A stretch of DNA of 64,000 nucleotides, taken from positions 1,030,507-1,094,506 of the forward strand of contig JADGDE010000001.1 of NCBI GenBank assembly GCA_016745035.1, written 5' to 3'. Origin of the DNA: Thiotrichales bacterium (GTDB lineage Bacteria; Pseudomonadota; Gammaproteobacteria; Beggiatoales; Beggiatoaceae). Of the stretch, positions 25,381 through 36,503 are shown in pieces (within the stretch, counting starts at the first letter, position 1; each line of letters begins with the position of its first letter). Made by a program: the position numbers and the translations under genes. Under the pieces are notes generated by a model that made no database searches, was not told where the DNA came from, and saw only the letters and a program-made list of their open reading frames with translations.

Positions 25381-27300
25381 ATGCCTGTAGTCACCTTACC
25401 GGATGGCAGTGAAAAACACTTCCCTGAAGCCGTTAGTATTGCCGATGTTGCCGCATCTATTGGTGCGGGTCTTGCCAAAGCCGCACTGGCTGGAAAAATT
25501 CGAGACCAGCTTTTGGATACCAGTCATCTGATTACAGACGATTGCACACTTTCCATCATTACCGATAAAAGCCCTGAGGGTATCGAAATTATTCGCCACT
25601 CTTGCGCGCATTTAATGGCACAAGCGGTGAAAGAATTATTCCCCGCCGCGCAAGTGACCATCGGCCCTGTGATTGATAATGGCTTTTATTATGATTTTGC
25701 TTATGAGAAAAGCTTCACCCCAGAAGACTTAGAAACCATCGAAGCGAAAATGACTGAGCTGGCACAAGCAGCGCAGCCTATTAGCCGTAGCCTTAAATCC
25801 CGCGACGAAGCGGTGAGCTTTTTTAAAGACATGGGCGAAGACTATAAAGCTGAGATTATCGCCTCAATCCCAGCTAACGAAGACTTGTCCTTGTACCAGC
25901 AAGGCGATTTTATCGACCTGTGTCGCGGCCCTCACGTCCCCAATACCTCACATATCAAAGCCTTTAAGTTGATGAAGCTCGCAGGCGCTTATTGGCGTGG
26001 CGACTCCAACAACGAAATGCTTCAGCGCATTTATGGCACAGCGTGGACAAATAAAAAAGCCTTAAAAAAATACCTGAATAATTTGGCCGAAGCCGAAAAA
26101 CGCGATCACCGTAAACTCGGCAAACAATTGGACTTATTCCACTTCCAAGAAGAAGCCCCCGGCATGGTGTTCTGGCATCAGCGCGGCTGGCAGTTATATC
26201 GCTCAGTTGAGAACTACATGCGTGCGCGCTTGGATGAATACGGCTATGAAGAAGTCTGCGCACCGCAAGTCTTGGATCGCAGCCTGTGGGAAAAATCCGG
26301 TCACTGGGATAAGTTCTCTGATGATATGTTCACCACCAGTTCAGAAAACCGTGAATATGCCATTAAGCCGATGAACTGCCCTGGACACATTCAGATTTTT
26401 AATCAAAAACTCCGCAGTCATAACCAAATGCCGATTTTATTGGCTGAATTTGGCACAGTACACCGTAACGAAGCCTCTGGCACGCTACACGGTTTGATGC
26501 GCGCACGGCGCTTTGTCCAAGACGATGCCCATGTGTTTTGTACTGAAGACCAACTCTTAGGCGAAATTGAAAAATTAATTGATTTCACTTTCCAAGTCTA
26601 TAACGATTTTGGTTTCAAAGAGATTCAAATCAAACTCTCTACCCGTCCTGAAAAACGTGTCGGTAGTGATGAAGTTTGGGATAAAGCCGAAGAAGCCCTA
26701 GACAAGGCTCTGAACGATAAAGGCTTGAGTTTTGACTTACAACCCGGTGAAGGCGCATTTTACGGCCCTAAAATTGAATTTTCACTCACCGATAGCATTG
26801 GGCGCGTGTGGCAATGTGGCACGATTCAGGTCGATTTTTCCATGCCCGGGCGCTTGGATGCCACCTATATTGCCGCCGATGGCACCAAACAAACCCCGGT
26901 GATGATTCATCGGGCAATTTTAGGCTCGCTGGAGCGCTTTATCGGTATTCTTATTGAGGAATATGCTGGAAAATTCCCCTTGTGGCTCGCACCCACACAA
27001 GTAGCAATTTTAAGTATTACCGACAAACAAGCCGATTATTGCTCGGAATTGGAAAAATTTTGCAAAAAACAAGGCATTCGTGCCATTAGTGACTTGAGAA
27101 ATGAGAAAATCGGGCTTAAAATTCGCGAACATACTTTAGAACGCATTCCCTACTTGATTATTATCGGGGGGCGTGAAGTGGAAGAAAAAACACTGGCTTT
27201 ACGAAATTTAGCAGGAAAAAACCTCGGCAGTTTGTCATGGCAAGATTTTGCAAGTAGAATAGCCAGCGAAAACCACCCTGAGCAATCGGGGACAGATTGA
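25381..27300 (+). CDS. thrS: Threonyl-tRNA synthetase
   Basis: The 639-residue product begins with the TGS-domain start [15 protein letters not shown]. The editing domain has [15 protein letters not shown] (zinc-site HxxxQ) and ALCRGPH-like [11 protein letters not shown]. The class II catalytic core shows [11 protein letters not shown] (zinc Cys), [17 protein letters not shown] and [19 protein letters not shown]. The C-terminal anticodon-binding domain includes [20 protein letters not shown]. It attaches Thr to tRNA-Thr in the cytoplasm. It heads the conserved thrS-infC-rpmI-rplT cluster and ends 22 bp before the infC start. Confidence 0.98.
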   Translation: MPVVTLPDGSEKHFPEAVSIADVAASIGAGLAKAALAGKIRDQLLDTSHLITDDCTLSIITDKSPEGIEIIRHSCAHLMAQAVKELFPAAQVTIGPVIDNGFYYDFAYEKSFTPEDLETIEAKMTELAQAAQPISRSLKSRDEAVSFFKDMGEDYKAEIIASIPANEDLSLYQQGDFIDLCRGPHVPNTSHIKAFKLMKLAGAYWRGDSNNEMLQRIYGTAWTNKKALKKYLNNLAEAEKRDHRKLGKQLDLFHFQEEAPGMVFWHQRGWQLYRSVENYMRARLDEYGYEEVCAPQVLDRSLWEKSGHWDKFSDDMFTTSSENREYAIKPMNCPGHIQIFNQKLRSHNQMPILLAEFGTVHRNEASGTLHGLMRARRFVQDDAHVFCTEDQLLGEIEKLIDFTFQVYNDFGFKEIQIKLSTRPEKRVGSDEVWDKAEEALDKALNDKGLSFDLQPGEGAFYGPKIEFSLTDSIGRVWQCGTIQVDFSMPGRLDATYIAADGTKQTPVMIHRAILGSLERFIGILIEEYAGKFPLWLAPTQVAILSITDKQADYCSELEKFCKKQGIRAISDLRNEKIGLKIREHTLERIPYLIIIGGREVEEKTLALRNLAGKNLGSLSWQDFASRIASENHPEQSGTD

Positions 27301-27322
27301 GCTAGTTTTAAGGAGAATCATC

Positions 27323-27850
27323 ATCGCAGCTGAAAAGCAAACCCGCTTAAACCAAACGATTACCGCCGCAGAAGTGCGTTTAATCGACGAGAATGGCGAA
27401 CAACAAGGCATTTTAGGTCTAGAAGAAGCCTTACAACGCGCTAAAACCAGCAATCTCGACTTAGTGGAAGTTTCTCCTCATGCCAAACCGCCTGTTTGCC
27501 GAATCATGGATTTTGGCAAATACCGTTTTGAACAGAACAAAAAACGCCATTCTGACCGTAAAAAACAAAAACAGATACAGATTAAAGAAGTTAAATTCCG
27601 TCCTGGGACGGAAGTGGGAGATTATCAGGTCAAACTACGCAACCTGATACGTTTCCTCAAAGGGGGAGACAAAGCCAAAGTAACCTTACGCTTTCGCGGA
27701 CGGGAAATGGCGCACCAAGAACTGGGGCGTGATTTACTCAAGCGAATCGAAGCCGATTTGAAAGAATATGGCAATATCGAGCAATTCCCGAAAATGGAAG
27801 GGCGGCAAATGGTCATGGTTTTGGCTCCAATCAAAAAACAGACGACTTAA
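27323..27850 (+). CDS. infC: Translation initiation factor IF-3, rare ATC start
   Basis: The 175-residue IF-3 has its N-domain ([40 protein letters not shown]) and C-domain ([47 protein letters not shown]). No ATG, GTG or TTG lies where the N-domain begins. Three ATC codons (27317, 27320, 27323) follow AGGAG at 27311-27315, and the third has the ideal 7-base spacing, giving [20 protein letters not shown] starts are typical of infC and allow IF-3 to repress its own translation. The GTG at 27374 would truncate the N-domain and is rejected. Confidence 0.93.
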   Translation: MAAEKQTRLNQTITAAEVRLIDENGEQQGILGLEEALQRAKTSNLDLVEVSPHAKPPVCRIMDFGKYRFEQNKKRHSDRKKQKQIQIKEVKFRPGTEVGDYQVKLRNLIRFLKGGDKAKVTLRFRGREMAHQELGRDLLKRIEADLKEYGNIEQFPKMEGRQMVMVLAPIKKQTT

Positions 27851-27884
27851 ATATAAGAGTCGTTGATTAATTGCGGAGAGCATT

Positions 27885-28082
27885 ATGCCAAAAATGAAAA
27901 CTAACCGTGGCGCAGCTAAGCGTTTTTCACGCACAGCGAGCGGCGGTTTCAAATGTAACAAATCCCATCGTCGTCATATTTTGACCAAAAAAGGTACAAA
28001 ACGGAAACGTCAGTTACGTGCCCCTTCTAGCATTCATAGTGCAGATGTGGCCATCGTTAAACGTATGTTACCTTACAGCTAA
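27885..28082 (+). CDS. rpmI: Ribosomal protein bL35
   Basis: The 65-residue basic protein matches bL35: [34 protein letters not shown], then a short tail ending VKRMLPYS. It lies 34 bp after infC and 12 bp before rplT in the standard order. In many bacteria L20 represses this pair through the infC-rpmI mRNA; I did not work out such a structure here. Confidence 0.98.
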   Translation: MPKMKTNRGAAKRFSRTASGGFKCNKSHRRHILTKKGTKRKRQLRAPSSIHSADVAIVKRMLPYS

Positions 28083-28094
28083 AGGAGTCAAACT

Positions 28095-28460
28095 ATGCCT
28101 AGAGTAAAACGTGGCGTAACTGCCCGTGCCAAGCACAAGAAAATTTTAGCCAAGGCTAAAGGTTATCGCGGCTTTCGTAGTAAAGTCGTCCGCATTGCCA
28201 AGCAAGCGGTTACCAAAGCCGGTCAATATGCTTATCGTGACCGTCGTCAACGCAAACGTCAATTCCGTGCTTTATGGATTGCCCGTATCAATGCTGGCGC
28301 ACGCGAACACGGTATGACCTACAGCGTTTTCATGCACGGCTTAAAACAAGCCGGTATTGAAGTGGATCGCAAAGTATTAGCTGATCTGGCTGTCAATGAA
28401 AAAGCAGGTTTTGCTGCTTTGGTTGAGCAAGTAAAAGCTGCCCAACAAGAAGCCGCTTAA
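28095..28460 (+). CDS. rplT: Ribosomal protein bL20
   Basis: The 121-residue product carries the bL20 signatures [49 protein letters not shown] and [20 protein letters not shown]. It binds 23S rRNA early in 50S assembly. A good Shine-Dalgarno (AAAGGAG) precedes the ATG. Confidence 0.98.
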   Translation: MPRVKRGVTARAKHKKILAKAKGYRGFRSKVVRIAKQAVTKAGQYAYRDRRQRKRQFRALWIARINAGAREHGMTYSVFMHGLKQAGIEVDRKVLADLAVNEKAGFAALVEQVKAAQQEAA

Positions 28461-29558
<1,098 letters not shown>

Positions 29559-29856
29559 TTGCTGATGTAATCGCATTTATCCCAGCATTAAGGGGGCAAC
29601 GCCCCCTAAAAAAATCAAACCCCAGCCCGTCTAAGTAAACTCCTCCCCATTCGCCCCACATCTGCTCTATATTTTAAGCACTATCTTGGTTGGCATCATC
29701 ATTCAATGGCATGGCTATTGTATTATAGAAGGGTGATACTGAACTGACGTAACGCACTGATAGCGTTTTGTTTCATTATTCGGGTTTGTTGCCTACATAA
29801 TGGGATGTAGAGTCTATGCGAAATATCATCAACAAACACTTTAAAAGGACACGCTG
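29559..29856 (+). other. Gap after pheS: GC hairpin and solo family-2 end, no pheT
   Basis: No ORF is seen. AGGGGGC-AAC-GCCCCCT (29591-29607) is followed by A residues, not T, so it is not a plus-strand terminator. AGAGTCTATGCGAAATAT (29809-29826) is a single family-2 repeat end with no partner close by. A weak -10-like TATTATAG lies near 29720. Confidence 0.6.
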
Positions 29857-30381
29857 ATGTTTGACTGGCTAAAAAAACACAAAAAAGCACAGGTAGATGC
29901 GCCTCAAGCAACACCACAACAAGCTCAAGGGCAAGATAGTTCAGCGCATTTGCACATTAATTTTAATCCCAGCTTAGTCGAACGACTCAAATCTGAGCAT
30001 CAACTTTTATTGTCGATTTATACCGATATTCTCGCAGCCGTTGGTGCTAAAAATTACCCACTGATCAGCGAAAAACTCAATGATTTTGGTATTAATTTAA
30101 AAGCGCATTTGTTGACTGAACATATCGAGCTGTATATTTATCTAGAATATATTTTAAGCACCGATAAAAAAACCTTTGAATATATGCACGAATTACGCAT
30201 GGAAATGGATGATATTTCCAGTGAAGTAATTGGTTTTTTACATAGCTATAAAACCAATCCCGTGAATGACAACAATGTCGATGCATTTAAACAACAGTTT
30301 GAAAAAATTGGGCATATACTTAGCGAACGCATCGAAAGAGAAGAGAAAACCTTATATATTCTCTATACTTCGGTAAGCTAG
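29857..30381 (+). CDS. Hemerythrin HHE-like domain protein
   Basis: The 174-residue, all-helical product has a disordered Gln-rich start (about residues 10-30) and a helical bundle with spaced metal-ligand candidates: LKSEHQLLLSIY, LKAHLLTEHIELY, YMHELRMEMDD, IGHILSERIEREEKTLY. The His and Glu positions fit the HHE cation-binding (hemerythrin-like) fold, which binds a di-iron centre and can sense oxygen or nitric oxide; the iron is inferred. There is no signal peptide. It stands alone behind pheS and before a family-2 repeat. Confidence 0.7.
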   Translation: MFDWLKKHKKAQVDAPQATPQQAQGQDSSAHLHINFNPSLVERLKSEHQLLLSIYTDILAAVGAKNYPLISEKLNDFGINLKAHLLTEHIELYIYLEYILSTDKKTFEYMHELRMEMDDISSEVIGFLHSYKTNPVNDNNVDAFKQQFEKIGHILSERIEREEKTLYILYTSVS

Positions 30382-30476
30382 TTGTCAATAGCGCGCTATT
30401 TTTAAATCACAGCCAAGTTCAAAACGCTAAATTCTCATGTCAATATAAAATGTGTGCTTGTCAGAGCTATTACTAA

Positions 30477-30635
30477 GAGTCTATGCGGAGTATGGGAGTC
30501 GTCGCGAAAATCAGATATTTTGGGGCTAATTTTGCGGTTTTGTGAGGCGAATAACGCGTTATTTAACGAATAAAAGCGCGGGATTAGACAAAAATAGCGG
30601 ATTTGCAGCCGATTACTCATATTTCGCATAGACTC
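30477..30635. mobile_element. Family-2 MITE-like element, long copy
   Basis: The ends GAGTCTATGCGGAGTATGGG and ATATTTCGCATAGACTC are flanked by TAA on both sides (30474-30476 and 30636-30638). The outer portions match the copy at 24983. An extra internal segment of about 84 bp is missing from that shorter copy, so the short one is a deletion derivative. Confidence 0.88.
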
Positions 30636-30694
30636 TAAGACTTACGGTAGCTTCAATGCGTCCAAATGAGAATTGTCGAAATGATTGAAAACAG

Positions 30695-30723
30695 TTGCTG
30701 CTATGCGCGAATCCCCGTAAAAT
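30695..30723 (+). promoter_or_regulatory. Sigma-70 promoter of carA
   Basis: TTGCTG (30695-30700), a 17-bp spacer, then TAAAAT (30718-30723), about 40 bp before the carA start. No arginine or pyrimidine operator was recognised. Confidence 0.6.
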
Positions 30724-30762
30724 GCTCCAGTCTTGGTAATGTTTAAGAAAAGGGGATAGACT

Positions 30763-31887
30763 TTGCAACAGCCTGCTGTATTGGCCTTGGCAGATGGCAG
30801 TATTTTTCCAGGGAAATCAATTGGTATCATCGGGGAAACCGTCGGTGAGGTGGTGTTTAATACCTCTATGACTGGTTATCAAGAAATACTTACCGATCCC
30901 TCTTATGCCCGTCAATTGGTCACTTTGACCTATCCTCATATTGGTAATACAGGCGTTAATGACGAGGATATGGAGTCCTCGCAGGTATTTGCATCGGGTT
31001 TGATTATCCGTGATTTACCCTTGCTTGCCAGTAACTGGCGCTCAGAAAATAGCCTCAGTGAATTTTTAATTAAGCATGATTGTGTTGCTATAAGTGATAT
31101 TGACACCCGACGCTTAACCCGAATTTTGCGCGAAAAAGGCGCACAAAGCGGTTGTATCATCAGCCAAAAACAAGGCGAAATTGACACCGATGCCGCCGTT
31201 GCTAAAGCCCGTGAATTTGCAGGCTTGCAAGGCATGGACTTAGCCAAAGAAGTCACGACCCAAGAGCGTTATCAATGGACAGACAATGTCTGGGGTAAAG
31301 AAGCCTTGAGTCCTGAAGCGCAAGCGTTTCATGTCGTCGCCTATGATTTTGGCGTGAAGCATAATATTTTGCGCTTGTTAGTCGAGCGCGGTTGTCGTTT
31401 GACTGTTGTTCCAGCCGATACTTCCGCCGATGAGGTGCTAGCGCTGAAACCCGATGGCGTGTTTTTATCCAACGGCCCTGGCGATCCTGAACCTTGTGAT
31501 TATGCCGTCGAATCAATTAAGACCTTATTAGATGCGAAAATGCCTATGTTTGGAATTTGCTTAGGACATCAATTGTTGTCGCTTGCCAGTGGTGCGCAAA
31601 GCTTAAAAATGGAAGTTGGGCATCATGGCGCAAACCATCCGGTGCAAGATCTGGATAGCAAAGTGGTTCACATCACCAGCCAAAATCATGGCTTTGCCAT
31701 TGATGAAGCCAGTTTGCCTGACAACTTAATTGCAACCCATCGGTCTTTATTCGATAAATCCCTGCAAGGGGTGGCGCGTACCGATTGCCCCGCCTTTGGT
31801 TTTCAAGGGCATCCCGAGGCAAGTCCTGGCCCTCATGACATTACGCCTTTATTTGACCGTTTTATCGCAGCCATGCAAGCTCAGTAA
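30763..31887 (+). CDS. carA: Carbamoyl-phosphate synthase small subunit
   Basis: The 374-residue glutaminase subunit starts with TTG behind AGGGG. The N-terminal part contains [20 protein letters not shown], and the class I glutamine amidotransferase domain has [27 protein letters not shown] (nucleophile Cys) and [13 protein letters not shown] (catalytic His and Glu). It supplies ammonia to CarB for pyrimidine and arginine synthesis. carB follows 20 bp later. dapB/dnaJ, often upstream, are absent. Confidence 0.97.
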   Translation: MQQPAVLALADGSIFPGKSIGIIGETVGEVVFNTSMTGYQEILTDPSYARQLVTLTYPHIGNTGVNDEDMESSQVFASGLIIRDLPLLASNWRSENSLSEFLIKHDCVAISDIDTRRLTRILREKGAQSGCIISQKQGEIDTDAAVAKAREFAGLQGMDLAKEVTTQERYQWTDNVWGKEALSPEAQAFHVVAYDFGVKHNILRLLVERGCRLTVVPADTSADEVLALKPDGVFLSNGPGDPEPCDYAVESIKTLLDAKMPMFGICLGHQLLSLASGAQSLKMEVGHHGANHPVQDLDSKVVHITSQNHGFAIDEASLPDNLIATHRSLFDKSLQGVARTDCPAFGFQGHPEASPGPHDITPLFDRFIAAMQAQ

Positions 31888-31907
31888 GCCCTTAACGACG
31901 ATTTCTT

Positions 31908-34900
31908 ATGCCTAAACGTACAGACATTCAAAGTATCTTAATCATTGGTGCAGGGCCTATTATTATTGGTCAGGCCTGTGAATTTGACTATTCCGGCGCA
32001 CAAGCGTGTAAAGCGTTGCGCGAAGAAGGTTATCGCATTATTTTGGTCAACTCCAATCCTGCGACCATCATGACCGACCCCGGCATGGCCGATGCCACTT
32101 ATATCGAGCCGATTACTTGGCAAACGGTGGCTAAAGTCATCGAAACCGAAAAACCCGATGCCTTATTGCCAACCATGGGCGGACAAACCGCGCTGAACTG
32201 CGCCTTAGACCTAGCCCATCATGGCGTGTTAGAAAAACACGGTGTTGAGTTAATTGGCGCACGCGAAGAGGCGATTGATAAAGCCGAAGATCGGGATAAA
32301 TTCCGCACCGCGATGCGTAAAATTGGCTTGGATATGCCGACCTCTGGCATTGCCCATACGATGGAAGAAGCCAAAGAAGTGCGTGAAACACTCGGCTTCC
32401 CGGTGATTATTCGCCCCTCATTCACTTTGGGTGGCACAGGCGGCGGTATTGCCTACAACCGCGATGAGTTTGTCGAAATTTGCGAGCGCGGTCTCGATGC
32501 CTCGCCCACCAATGAATTATTAATTGAAGAATCCATTATCGGCTGGAAAGAGTACGAAATGGAAGTGGTACGTGATCGGGAAGATAATTGTATTATCATT
32601 TGCTCGATTGAAAACCTCGATCCGATGGGCGTACACACAGGCGACTCGATCACCGTTGCCCCAATCCAGACCTTGACCGATAAAGAATATCAAATCATGC
32701 GCAATGCCTCAATTGCGGTCTTACGTGAAATCGGTGTCGATACCGGTGGCTCGAATGTGCAGTTTGCGGTTAATCCCAAAAACGGGCGCATGATCATTAT
32801 CGAAATGAACCCTCGGGTTTCGCGCTCCTCGGCGCTGGCTTCTAAAGCCACGGGTTTCCCGATTGCCAAAATCGCCGCCAAGCTGGCGGTGGGTTATACC
32901 TTAGACGAACTCGCCAATGATATGACTGGCGGCGCAACGCCTGCGTCCTTCGAGCCAACGCTTGATTATGTCGTCACCAAAATCCCGCGCTTTACCTTTG
33001 AGAAATTCCCTCAAGCTGACCCCACCTTGACCACGCAAATGAAATCGGTCGGTGAAGTCATGGCAATGGGACGCTGTTTCCAAGAGTCCTTACAAAAAGC
33101 CCTGCGTGGTTTAGAAACCGGGATTCACGGGCTAGATCCTTTATTGCCTTTACCAGTGGAAGACGAGGACTTAAGCAAAGAAGACGAGCGCCGTTTACAA
33201 AATGCACTGCGGATTCCGACTCCTGATCGCTTGCGTTATGTCGCTGATGCCTTCCGTCATGGCTATGATTTAGACACCTTATACGAACAAACCGGCATTG
33301 ATCCGTGGTTCTTGATTCAAATTCGGGATTTATTGCATGAAGAACATGCAGTGCAAACCGATGGCTCTAAGGGCTTAAATGATTACGAACGGATGCGGAT
33401 ACTCAAACGCAAAGGCTTCTCAGATCAGCGCTTGGCGGATTTACTCCAAGTCGAAGAAGCGGCGATTCGCCAAATTCGTTATGACTTAGATTTACATCCG
33501 GTTTATAAACGCGTTGACTCTTGTGCGGCAGAATTCCCCGCCGCCACCGCTTATATGTATTCCAGCTATGAAGAAGAATGCGAATCTGACCCCACCGATA
33601 AGAAAAAAATCATTGTCTTAGGTGGCGGGCCAAACCGTATCGGGCAAGGGATTGAGTTTGATTATTGCTGCGTGCAAGCCTCGCTGGCTTTACGTGATGA
33701 TGGCTATGAAACTATCATGGTCAACTGTAACCCTGAAACGGTCTCGACTGATTACGATACCTCCAACCGCTTATATTTTGAGCCATTAACGCTTGAAGAC
33801 GTGCTGGAAATCATCCGTATCGAAAAACCTGAAGGCGTGATTGTGCAATATGGCGGACAAACACCGCTGAAATTAGCCCGTGATCTAGAAAGTGCAGGCG
33901 CACCGATTATTGGCACAAGCCCAGATTCAATTGATTTAGCCGAAGATCGGGAACGTTTCCAACAATTAGTTCATGATTTAGGCTTACATCAGCCACCGAA
34001 CCGTACCGCACGTACCCACGAAGAAGCCATCGCGATGGCGGATGAAATCGGTTATCCTCTGGTCGTGCGTCCCTCTTATGTGTTAGGTGGTCGGGCAATG
34101 GAAATTGTTCGTGATGAGGAAAATCTCAAGCGCTATATTAATGAAGCGGTGCAAGTTTCGAATAAATCCCCCGTCCTACTTGATAGTTTCTTAAGCGATG
34201 CGATTGAAGTCGATATTGATGCGATTTGTGATGGTGAAAACTTTGTCATTGGCGGCATCATGGAACACATCGAACAAGCCGGAATTCACTCTGGGGATTC
34301 GGCTTGCTCCTTGCCACCTTATCGCCTCTCGCCGATGATTCAAGATAAACTTCGTGACCAAATGCAACGCTTGGGACGAGCTTTAAAAGTGGTCGGTTTG
34401 ATGAATGCCCAATTTGCGATTCAAGGCGAACAAATTTATATTATCGAAGTTAATCCACGAGCTTCACGTACTGTACCGTTTGTTTCTAAAGCTATTGGTA
34501 AGTCTTTAGCACAAGTTGCAGCGCGTTGCATGGTCGGTATCGATCTAAAAACTCAGCAAGCCGATAATGAAATTGTGCCCAATTACTACTCAGTCAAAGA
34601 AGCGGTATTCCCGTTTGTGAAATTCCCAGGTGTTGACCCGCTCTTGGGCCCTGAAATGAAATCCACAGGCGAAGTCATGGGTGTCGGGCGCAGTTTTGGT
34701 GAAGCCTTTGGCAAAGCTCAAAATGCGGTTGGTATGCCCTTACCTCGACAAGGGCGTGCTTTCTTAAGTGTCTTAGATCAAGACAAAATGGCGATTGCTG
34801 ATATTGCCCGTGAATTGGTCGAACTGGGTTTTGAATTGCTTGCCACCCGTGGCACAGCCGAGGTAATCCAAAAAGAAGGCATTGCCTGCACCCAATTGAA

Positions 34901-35147
34901 TAAGGTCAATGAAGGTCGGCCGCACATTATTGATAAAATCAAAAATGATGAAGTCGATTTTATTATCAATACCACTGAGCAAAAACAAAAAGCCGCGGAT
35001 TATCATCATATGCGTGGCTATGCACTACGACATAAAATCACCTATACGACCACCTTAGCTGGGGCAAATGCGGCTGTTTTAGCACTTAAATCAGGTGATG
35101 AACTCACGGTCAATTGTTTGCAAGCTTTGCACACACAATTACATTAA
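31908..35147 (+). CDS. carB: Carbamoyl-phosphate synthase large subunit
   Basis: The 1079-residue product has the two homologous ATP-grasp halves: [36 protein letters not shown], and in the second half [54 protein letters not shown]. The C-terminal allosteric domain is of MGS type ([18 protein letters not shown]). It makes carbamoyl phosphate from bicarbonate, ATP and ammonia passed from CarA. The length is standard. It is co-transcribed with carA and probably greA. Confidence 0.98.
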   Translation: MPKRTDIQSILIIGAGPIIIGQACEFDYSGAQACKALREEGYRIILVNSNPATIMTDPGMADATYIEPITWQTVAKVIETEKPDALLPTMGGQTALNCALDLAHHGVLEKHGVELIGAREEAIDKAEDRDKFRTAMRKIGLDMPTSGIAHTMEEAKEVRETLGFPVIIRPSFTLGGTGGGIAYNRDEFVEICERGLDASPTNELLIEESIIGWKEYEMEVVRDREDNCIIICSIENLDPMGVHTGDSITVAPIQTLTDKEYQIMRNASIAVLREIGVDTGGSNVQFAVNPKNGRMIIIEMNPRVSRSSALASKATGFPIAKIAAKLAVGYTLDELANDMTGGATPASFEPTLDYVVTKIPRFTFEKFPQADPTLTTQMKSVGEVMAMGRCFQESLQKALRGLETGIHGLDPLLPLPVEDEDLSKEDERRLQNALRIPTPDRLRYVADAFRHGYDLDTLYEQTGIDPWFLIQIRDLLHEEHAVQTDGSKGLNDYERMRILKRKGFSDQRLADLLQVEEAAIRQIRYDLDLHPVYKRVDSCAAEFPAATAYMYSSYEEECESDPTDKKKIIVLGGGPNRIGQGIEFDYCCVQASLALRDDGYETIMVNCNPETVSTDYDTSNRLYFEPLTLEDVLEIIRIEKPEGVIVQYGGQTPLKLARDLESAGAPIIGTSPDSIDLAEDRERFQQLVHDLGLHQPPNRTARTHEEAIAMADEIGYPLVVRPSYVLGGRAMEIVRDEENLKRYINEAVQVSNKSPVLLDSFLSDAIEVDIDAICDGENFVIGGIMEHIEQAGIHSGDSACSLPPYRLSPMIQDKLRDQMQRLGRALKVVGLMNAQFAIQGEQIYIIEVNPRASRTVPFVSKAIGKSLAQVAARCMVGIDLKTQQADNEIVPNYYSVKEAVFPFVKFPGVDPLLGPEMKSTGEVMGVGRSFGEAFGKAQNAVGMPLPRQGRAFLSVLDQDKMAIADIARELVELGFELLATRGTAEVIQKEGIACTQLNKVNEGRPHIIDKIKNDEVDFIINTTEQKQKAADYHHMRGYALRHKITYTTTLAGANAAVLALKSGDELTVNCLQALHTQLH

Positions 35148-35175
35148 TAGTGCTTACGAATACGGAGATTGAAGC

Positions 35176-35652
35176 ATGAATAAAACCCCGATGACTGTTC
35201 AAGGCGCGGAAAAACTCAAAGAAGAACTACACCAGCTAAAAATTGTTGAACGGGCGCGGATTACTCAAGCGATTGCTGAGGCAAGAGAACTTGGGGATTT
35301 AAAAGAAAATGCCGAATACCACGCAGCACGTGAGCAGCAAAGTTTTAATGAAGGTCGCATCGGTGAGATTGAAGGCAAACTGGGTATGGCAGAAATCATT
35401 GATGTCACCACTTTGCCACAGCAAGGCCGTGTGGTTTTTGGTACGACCGTTGATTTGCTTGACTTAGAAACCGAAGATGAGGTCAGTTATCGCATCGTCG
35501 GTGAAGATGAGGCAGATATCAAAGCCCGAATGATTTCTGTGACCTCCCCGATTGCGCGTGCTTTGATTGGTAAGGAAGAAGGTGATATTGCCGTGGTGCA
35601 AGCACCTGGCGGTGCGCGTGAGTATGAAATACTTGAAGTTAAGTACTTATAG
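35176..35652 (+). CDS. greA: Transcription elongation factor GreA
   Basis: The 158-residue product has the N-terminal coiled coil ([20 protein letters not shown]) with acidic tip ([20 protein letters not shown]) and the C-terminal FKBP-like domain ([20 protein letters not shown]). GreA enters the RNA polymerase secondary channel and stimulates cleavage of backtracked RNA. It follows carB by 28 bp, the order known from many gammaproteobacteria. Confidence 0.98.
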   Translation: MNKTPMTVQGAEKLKEELHQLKIVERARITQAIAEARELGDLKENAEYHAAREQQSFNEGRIGEIEGKLGMAEIIDVTTLPQQGRVVFGTTVDLLDLETEDEVSYRIVGEDEADIKARMISVTSPIARALIGKEEGDIAVVQAPGGAREYEILEVKYL

Positions 35653-35655
35653 CTT

Positions 35656-35710
35656 GTGAGGATAGCGTTTGCGCATGATTAATTATTACTAATGCGCAAA
35701 CGATTCTCAC
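35656..35710 (+). promoter_or_regulatory. Long hairpin after greA
   Basis: CGTTTGCGCAT (35666-35676) pairs perfectly with ATGCGCAAACG (35692-35702). Outer GTGAG (35656) pairs with CTCAC (35706). The loop is AT-rich. ATATTTTTGGG follows, a poor T-run, so it may be an imperfect terminator or a leader structure of the next gene. Confidence 0.7.
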
Positions 35711-35733
35711 CTAATATTTTTGGGACAAAATCC

Positions 35734-36402
35734 ATGTACATTGAATACACTTTCAAAATGGATGATGGTAAAGTTTTACACTACCATGTCGATTTTGAAC
35801 GTCCACGCGATAAATTATTAGACCCCAATAGTTATCCTAATTGGACGCAAATGGATTTTCACCAATGTCCCAATTGTCCGTTATCTTCATCTGAATATTC
35901 TCATTGCCCAGTTGCCATTGATGCCCATGAAATTGTTTCAGGTTTCAATGAGGTCTTATCTTGTAAAGCCGCCGATATTCATGTCAAAACCCCTGAGCGC
36001 GAATACCGTAAATATACCGATGCGCAAACGGGTTTGCGGGCGCTGATTGGTTATGTGATGGCAAGCAGCGAATGCCCCACACTCTCGACCATGCGCGGCA
36101 TGGCTTATTATCATCTACCTTTTGCCAGCTTAGATGAAACCGTGTTTCGGATCACCTCGTCCTATTTGTTAAATCAGTATTATCATTACAAAAAAGGCAG
36201 CGCACCAGATTTGGAATTTGAGGGGCTAAAACAGCGTTTTGAAGAAATTCAAATTTTAAATTCGAGTTTTTTAGAGCGTATTCGTGCAGGTTGCGAAGCG
36301 GACTCCAATCTCAATGTTTTGGCAACCTTATTCACAATTTCCTCGATGTTGTCGCTATCACTAGAGCGACACTTGAAAGAAATCGAATATCTATTTGATT
36401 AA
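35734..36402 (+). CDS. Conserved protein of unknown function with CPNCP motif
   Basis: The 222-residue soluble protein starts YIEYTFKMDDGKVLHYHVDF. It has FHQCPNCPLSSSEYSHCP, a three-cysteine cluster that could bind a metal, then VKTPEREYRKYTDAQTGLRA and MASSECPTLSTMRGMAYYHL, and ends in helices. I recall proteobacterial homologues with the same FHQCPNCPLS and TDVQTGLRSL segments, possibly DUF6901, but cannot check. The start ATG 35734 is chosen because the upstream in-frame codons from 35692 lie in the hairpin. No partner is suggested by neighbours. Confidence 0.7.
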   Translation: MYIEYTFKMDDGKVLHYHVDFERPRDKLLDPNSYPNWTQMDFHQCPNCPLSSSEYSHCPVAIDAHEIVSGFNEVLSCKAADIHVKTPEREYRKYTDAQTGLRALIGYVMASSECPTLSTMRGMAYYHLPFASLDETVFRITSSYLLNQYYHYKKGSAPDLEFEGLKQRFEEIQILNSSFLERIRAGCEADSNLNVLATLFTISSMLSLSLERHLKEIEYLFD

Positions 36403-36426
36403 CACCGCAAGCATAGGGAGAAGGAT

Positions 36427-36495
36427 ATGTTGGTACTTTTTTTGAGCAAAATTAAATATATTGTCAGCATTTTATGGCAGCATTTTGCATTTTAA
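36427..36495 (+). CDS. Possible 22-residue hydrophobic peptide upstream of ispH
   Basis: ATG at 36427 follows GGGAG with 6-base spacing and AAGGA just before it. The frame encodes MLVLFLSKIKYIVSILWQHF plus two residues and a stop, a single hydrophobic amphipathic helix. It ends 8 bp before ispH. It could be a small membrane protein or leader peptide. Only the start signal and composition support it. Confidence 0.35.
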   Translation: MLVLFLSKIKYIVSILWQHFAF

Positions 36496-36503
36496 TCTGA
36501 GCT

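Noticed and set aside
29591-29607. Terminator after pheS on the plus strand
   Set aside because: The GC hairpin is followed by A residues; on the minus strand the T-run precedes the stem. It does not fit a terminator in either direction.
29744-29766. Another family-1 end (CTGACGTAACGCACTGATAG)
   Set aside because: It shares TAACGCACT with the family ends but no interior or second end is nearby; chance or an old remnant cannot be separated.
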